64,000 bases of DNA from Candidatus Defluviibacillus avedoerensis (lineage in GTDB: Bacteria; Pseudomonadota; Gammaproteobacteria; Burkholderiales; Burkholderiaceae_C), in assembly GCA_016703665.1 (NCBI GenBank), contig JADJBS010000001.1:393694-457693 (forward strand), written 5' to 3'. The notes under the pieces were generated by a model, which saw only the letters and a list, made by a program, of their open reading frames with translations, was not told the origin of the DNA and did no database searches. Each line of letters opens with the position of its first letter. The stretch's first letter is position 1. Positions 59,478 through 64,000 of this stretch are shown here, one piece after another. Made by a program: the position numbers and the translations under genes.

Positions 59478-60956
59478 TCAATTCATGCCGAGGGCGCATT
59501 GTTGAACCGCATGTTCACGCCGCCATTTTTTCCTGTGCCTGAGCAGGTGCCATTTTCGGTTCAAAACCCGATCCCACTTGCCAAAGTGATGCCAGCTCGT
59601 TCAAGTTGCTGTAAATGCCTGCATGGATTCCTGCCAGATAGGCGGCACCCAATGCGGTAGTTTCTATCACCTTTTGGCCGTACGACTGGAATGCCCAGCA
59701 GGTCTGCCTGAAACTGCATCAGCAGGTTGTTGACGCAGGCACCGCCATCTACGCGCAGCTCTTTCACTGGCAATCCTCCACTCTGGACGTCACGGCTCCT
59801 GGCCAAAAGCAGAGCTACCGACTGATAGGCGATGCTTTCCTGCAGCGCGTGCGATATGGGCAGTTGTGCTGCCCCTCGTCAAACCTAGTATGGCACCCCG
59901 GGCATTGGGTTGCCGGTAGGTGCGCAGACCAGTAAAGGCAGGGACAAATATGACGCCACCAGTGTCTGGAACTGATTCACAAAGCGGCTGGATCTCGGCA
60001 CTGCTTTGTATGGCCTGCAACCCATCCCGTAACCACTGAACCACAGCGCCGCCAATGAACACGCTGCCCTCGAAGGCATAGGTGGGCTTGAGTCCAGCTG
60101 TGCTGCGCTGGTGGTGATGAGGTTGTTTGACTGGAAGGCACTGCGTGCCTGTGTGCATGAGCATAAAGCAGCCCGTGCCATAGGTGTTTTGGCTTTTGCC
60201 CTGCGTTGAAGCAGGCCTGACCGAATAGGGGCGCTTTGCTGGTCGCCAGCAACACCACCGATCACAATGGGCTCACCAAATGCTTTGAATCCGTTTGACC
60301 AAAATTCGAGCATAGGCTGAACCCGGGGCATCATTGCGAGGGCACGTCCAATGCGGCTGAAGATCAGGATCCCAGGAGTTGGTATGAATATTCCGGCGGC
60401 ATGGTACGAGATGCATTGCTCACGTCGGTTGCATGAACTTTGCCTCCAGTCAATTGCCAAATTAGCCAGCTGTCTACTGTGCCGAACGCTAAATCTCCCG
60501 GCCAGCTGCAGCTTTGGCGCCAGGAGCATGTCGCAGCAGCCATGCAGTCTTAGTTGCCGAGAAATAGGCATCTATGCGCAATCGGTGCGCCGCTGCCCAA
60601 ATCTGATAAACCTGAGAACGTAGTCCAGCGCATTCAGGTTCGGTTCGCCGATCCTGCCACACAAGGAGCCCTTCCGATCGGCTCCTCCTGTAAGCTTGTT
60701 CCAAACCACAACGGTCTCGCGCTGATTGGTGATGCCAATGCTCACGACATCCTGCCCGTCAAACCTGCCTCACGGAGTGTCTGGCCGTGACCAGTTGCGA
60801 ACTCCAGATCTCCATGGGGTCATGCTCTACCCATCCCGGTTTGGGGTAATACTGTTTCAACTCGGTTTGTGCCATGGATATGACGGTGCCATCCTGTTGG
60901 AACAGAATGCTTCAAGTTGAGGATGTGCCCCGGTCTAGGGCCAAAAGGTAGGTCAC
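59478..60956 (-). CDS. glpK: Glycerol kinase (many apparent frameshifts)
   Basis: Phosphorylates glycerol to glycerol-3-phosphate. The likely start is GTG 60956 (reads VTYLLALDRGTSS, GGAG ribosome site). Conserved pieces recur in changing frames: AQTELKQYYPKPGWVEHDPM, WQDRRTEPECA, DAYFSATKTAWLLRHAPGAK, FGEPIVIGGVAGDQQ, LFGQACFNAG, LMHTGTQ, TYAFEGSVFIGGAVVQWLRD, ELRVDGGACVNNLLMQFQAD and a C-terminal WRREHAVQQCALGMN ending at 59478. The total span (about 490 codons) equals a normal GlpK. At least six frame changes, which looks like sequence error rather than decay since the residues themselves are conserved. Confidence 0.8.
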
Positions 60957-61010
60957 AGCGAATCTCCGGAGAACAAATTGGCTCTCATGTCGGCAAAGTG
61001 TAAAGGTGTG

Positions 61011-61776
61011 CTAGCCAGTTGCCACAACGCATTCAACGCCGCCCTCGGCAAGTAAAGCTGACATGTTGTCTGTGGGTGCAGCGTCTGTACAAAGCAGATC
61101 AATGTCGCGCAGATGAGCCAGCTGAATGATTGCAGTCCTTTTGAACTTACTCTGGTCAGCTCCGAGCCAAACTTGGCGCGACTGGGCCATGATTGCCTTG
61201 GCAACCTGTACTTTCGCGGTAGTCAAAGTCGCGCAGGCTCCCGTCGGTTCGATTCCGCTGATTCCGATCAGGCCAATATCCATCTTGAACTGCCGAATGA
61301 AATCAACGGTCAGTTCTCCCCAATATCGTGGTCAAGGGGTCGAATTTCACCTCCCGCAACGATGACCCGACAGCCGGGGCTTCGCTCAAGATAGATGCAA
61401 CATGCAGGTTGTTGGTTACGATGCGTAAGTCTTGGTGGGCTAGTAGCGCCTTTGCAACAGCCTCCATGGTGGTGCCAATGTTGAGAGAGAGTGAGCAACC
61501 ATGAGGAATTCCATCGCGCAATGGCCTGCGCGATCCTGGCTTTGGCATCGGCTTGGAGCGCTTTGCGTTGCCGGTAGGCAATATTCTCCGTCGTTGATGT
61601 AGCAGACCTCACCCCACCATGAAAGCGTGCTAGCAGGCCTGCTTCTGCAAGTCGTTGGACATCGCGCCGAACGGTCTGCAAAGTGACCCCAATTCGATTG
61701 AAAGCATCCTCGATAGAAACATCGCCCAGATCACGCACATGGCTTAGCAGTGTGTTTTGACTGGATTCGGTGTCAT
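61011..61776 (-). CDS. glpR: DeoR-family glycerol-3-phosphate repressor (frameshifted)
   Basis: DeoR-type regulator. After a probable ATG at 61776 the frame breaks. HVRDLGDVSIEDAFNRIGVT and LQTVRRDVQRLAEAGLLAR then give the N-terminal helix-turn-helix. The sugar-phosphate sensor domain follows in pieces (LSLNIGTTMEAVAKALLAHQ, IVTNNLHVASIL, VIVAGGEIRPLDHDIG, FKMDIGLIGISGIEPTGACA, CTDAAPTDNMSALLAEGGVE). At least three frame changes. It lies between glpK and the divergent glpD, fitting a repressor of glycerol genes. Confidence 0.8.
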
Positions 61777-61811
61777 GGTGAATTTCACAGAATTAAAAGA
61801 ACATATTAGTG

Positions 61812-61857
61812 CGAAAAACGAATAAATACGAAAATAAAAGATTGAAATATGCGCGAA
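61812..61857. promoter_or_regulatory. Candidate GlpR operator array
   Basis: Four CGAA boxes (61812, 61819, 61829, 61854; TTCG on the other strand) in an A/T-rich 121-bp divergent intergenic region between glpR and glpD. GlpR operators of E. coli contain TTCG cores. Suggestive only. Confidence 0.4.
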
Positions 61858-61897
61858 TAAGGAACAAAATCGACGCACAGAACAACTGTCCATTGGC

Positions 61898-63480
61898 ATG
61901 CAACGCGCCGCCCTGATACAAAGACTCTCAGAGTCGACATCATTTGATTTAGCCATCATCGGTGGCGGAGCCACTGGCCTGGGGGTGGCATTCGATGCCA
62001 GTCTGCGCGGCTATCGCGTGATCTTGCTGGAGTCTCACGATTTCGCTAAAGGCACCTCCTCTAGAGCAACCAAGCTTGTCCACGGAGGAGTGCGTTACTT
62101 GGCGCAAGGCAATATCGGGTTGGTGCGTGAAGCCTTATCTTCAGAAGAACCACATTGCTAGACAATGCACCGCATTTGACCGATGCGTTGCCATTCGTCA
62201 TGCCTTCATACAAATGGTGGGAGGGTGCCGTTTTACGGCGCGGGCCTAAAGGCCTATGACGCATTGGCTGGCAAGGCGAGCCTGGGGCGAACCGGTGCTT
62301 GGGAAGGATGAGACTCTTGCGCTGCTGCCTAATGCGCGCGCGCGGGTTATTGGGTGGGGTGAAGTACTGGGATTGGGCAGTTTGACGACGCGCGGTTGGC
62401 GTTGGCGCTCGCGCAGTGCTCAAGCACAAGGGCCTTTGTCCTGAATTGCTTTGCTGCGACCCATCTCATTCACGACGGGGGCTGGTGGGGCTCAAATGCC
62501 AGGACTGGGAGACTGGGCGCACGTACAAGGTCAGGCCAATTGTGTGGTCAACGCAACCGGGGTTGGAGTTGACGAAATGCAGAAAAAGGACGCCGCTGTG
62601 CGGGCCGTGTTGTGGGGGACATGGTGGTACCAAGCCAAGGGGTGCATCTGGTTGTGGATCGCCAATTTCTGGCCTCTGATCATGGATTGATGATTCCCAA
62701 GACGGCCGACGGCCGAGTCCTTTTTGCTGTGCCGTGGCTTGGGAGGACGATTCTGGGAACAACGGATACCCCAGGACCGATTTGCCAAGGAGCCAAGACC
62801 GTTCCAATCAGAGGTGCGCTTCATTCTGGGTGAGTCGGCCAAGTACCTGGCAAAACCGCCCAAAGCGCAGGATGTCAAGAGTGCCTGGGTCGGGCTTAGA
62901 CCCCTGGTGAAACCCGGAAATACCGATATCGGTGGTACTAAGTCCATCAGTAGAGAGCATTTGGTGGAAGTGGCCCAAAGTGGTTTGGTCACTGTGACAG
63001 GGGGTAAATGGACGACCTACCGGGCAATGGCTGAGGATGTCTTGCAACATTGTGTCGAAGCCAAACTGCTTAAACCTTCGGCAGGTGGGCAGACAAAGCA
63101 CTCCTCACTACAAGGAGCTGGCCAAAGTCCGCAGGCTCCCAAAGTATCCGACCCGCCTGGCTTGCACAGCTATGGATCAGATGCCCGAAGTGTGCTGGCA
63201 CTGCCGGGTGCAGAGAGTATGCTCTCGAAGGACTGTCGGAAGCAATGGTGCGTTACCCGGTTCGAAGCGAATTTGCGCGTACTGTAGAGGATGTTCTGGC
63301 CCGTCGTTCCGTCTGCTCTTCCTGGACGCGTATGGCGCGCTGGGCCTGGCCGATCAAGTCGCTGCAATCATGAAAGCTGAAGGCGTTGCCGATTCAAAAT
63401 GCAGTGAATTCAAGCACTCGCCCCAGCAATATCGGGTTACCGACGAGGGGTTACTTAAATTCAAGAAAGTGTTGACGTAG
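61898..63480 (+). CDS. glpD: Aerobic glycerol-3-phosphate dehydrogenase (many apparent frameshifts)
   Basis: FAD enzyme oxidising glycerol-3-phosphate to dihydroxyacetone phosphate. The start MQRAALIQRLSESTSFDLAI leads to the FAD motif IIGGGATGLGVAFDASLRGY and SRATKLVHGGVRYLAQGNIG. After about 62155 the frame changes repeatedly: LTDALPFVMPSYKWWEG, LKAYDALAGKASLGRT, CQDWETGRTYKVRP, GVHLVVDRQFLASDHGLMIP, RVLFAVPWLGRTILGTTDTP, AWVGLRPLVKPGNTDIGG, LVTVTGGKWTTYRAMAEDV. The stop is at 63480. The span of about 527 codons is normal for GlpD. Residues are conserved while frames break, so sequence error is the likelier cause. Confidence 0.8.
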
Positions 63481-63490
63481 GCAAATCTAC

Positions 63491-63518
63491 TTGACATAAT
63501 AGAGGGCTTCGCTATTAA
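63491..63518 (+). promoter_or_regulatory. Putative promoter for rplN
   Basis: TTGACA (63491-63496) and TATTAA (63513-63518) separated by 16 bp, about 130 bp before the rplN start, leaving a leader of about 120 bases. A strong-looking sigma70 promoter. Confidence 0.6.
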
Positions 63519-63645
63519 TTTATAGCCAAGTTATCTGCCCACCACCTGCTTTTGCGAGTGGTTCGTGAATGCGGGCAACGGGCCCAAGACTGACAGGCGC
63601 ACTCGGAGTAAGCCGAGGCGTTTTGTACAAGTTGGGAAGATTGAA

Positions 63646-64000
63646 ATGATCCAGACAGAATCTCGGTTAGAGGTTGCCGACAATACCGGCGCTAAGTCAG
63701 TCTTGTGCATTAAGGTGCTCGGCGGCTCCAAGCGTCGTTACGCCAGTGTTGGTGACGTCATCAAAGTCAGCATCGAAGGAAGCCGCTCCGCGTGGTCGCG
63801 TCAAGAAGGGCGAGATCTATAGTGCTGTGGTGGTGCGCACGGCCAAGGGTATCCGTCGCGATGACGGTTCCTGGTTAAGTTTGATGGCAATGCGGCAGTT
63901 TTGTTGAATGCCAAATTGGAGCCCATTGGCTCGCATCTTCGGGCCGGTTACGCGTGAACTGCGTACGGAAAATTCGTGAAGATCGTGTCTTTGGCACCAG
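63646..64000 (+). CDS. rplN: 50S ribosomal protein L14 (frameshifted; 3' end at window edge)
   Basis: Starts MIQTESRLEVADNTGAKSVL and continues CIKVLGGSKRRYASVGDVIK, typical L14. After VKVSI the frame breaks (an extra base near 63778). EAAPRGRVKKGEIYSAVVVR and TAKGIRRDDGS follow in the next frame. A lost base near 63872 and further changes near 63930-63970 scramble the rest, though KFDGN, AKLEPIG, FGPVTREL and KIVSLAP can still be read piecewise. An essential ribosomal protein is not expected to be broken, so these are best read as sequence errors. The usual S10-operon neighbour rpsQ is not upstream. Confidence 0.85.

Noticed and set aside
62050..63480. Several small overlapping plus-strand genes after 62.1 kb.
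   Set aside because: Each carries a consecutive piece of GlpD in a different frame; they are one gene.
1..64000. CRISPR arrays, rRNA genes or prophage structural genes.
   Set aside because: No regularly spaced repeats, no rRNA-like sequence and no phage structural motifs were seen.

Overview
The window looks like a chromosomal segment of a betaproteobacterium in the order Burkholderiales, most likely family Comamonadaceae (Rhodoferax/Polaromonas/Acidovorax type). This rests on the complete ATP synthase operon in the order I-B-E-F-H-A-G-D-C, the ssb/MFS, slyX/slyD and dat/DUF493 gene pairs, and a GC-rich hairpin repeat of the kind I recall from Comamonadaceae intergenic regions. The genus is an inference.

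Layout. 1-3.6 kb: an ABC importer (substrate-binding protein, two permeases, ATPase) behind a palindrome resembling a RutR operator. 3.7-9.6 kb: a signalling cluster made of a PhnD-like binding protein, a large hybrid histidine kinase and a divergent PhnD-sensor diguanylate cyclase. 9.6-18.1 kb: housekeeping genes (ssb, an MFS exporter, a murU-like gene, speD, tkt, gap, slyX, slyD) and a secreted subtilisin-like protease with a GlyGly-CTERM-like tail. 18.1-38.0 kb: the metabolic centrepiece, two divergent operons for 2-aminoethylphosphonate (AEP) use. The left arm reads phnR-phnA-phnY-Na/Pi carrier-phnZ-like-EamA-FAD/GcvT oxidoreductase. The right arm reads phnSTU-phnW followed without a break by a gamma-glutamylation-type module (glutamine-synthetase-like ligase, iron alcohol dehydrogenase, PuuD-like amidase, aldehyde dehydrogenase) and a HAD-VF530 fusion. 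38.1-44 kb: a frameshifted GGDEF/EAL protein coupled to a bacteriohemerythrin, an EamA carrier, DUF493 and dat. 44.1-51.4 kb: the atp operon and its terminator. 51.4-54.1 kb: small conserved genes and a membrane-anchored cytochrome c5. 54.2-58.65 kb: a small integrative element in the 3' end of tRNA-Arg(CCG), with its integrase, att repeats and arm-type repeats, a decayed IS21-family element and a truncated SRAP-like remnant. 58.65-64 kb: proC, glpK, glpR, glpD and the start of rplN.

How the AEP genes fit together. PhnSTU imports AEP, PhnW transaminates it to phosphonoacetaldehyde, PhnY oxidises that to phosphonoacetate, and PhnA cleaves it to acetate and phosphate. PhnR probably controls both arms through an operator in the shared 162-bp intergenic region. 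The same transcription units carry a PhnZ-like oxygenase, a methylamine-type FAD oxidoreductase and a ligase/alcohol dehydrogenase/aldehyde dehydrogenase/amidase set whose chemistry suits an amino alcohol such as ethanolamine. This suggests a wider aminoalkyl-phosphonate and amino-alcohol salvage locus than the textbook pathway.

Caution on quality. From about 55.8 kb to the right edge almost every gene, including the essential ribosomal gene rplN, carries single-base frameshifts, while the AEP and atp regions read cleanly. I regard most of the right-end frameshifts as sequence error (contig end, low coverage) rather than pseudogenes. Isolated frameshifts also occur near 39.1 kb and 54.08 kb.
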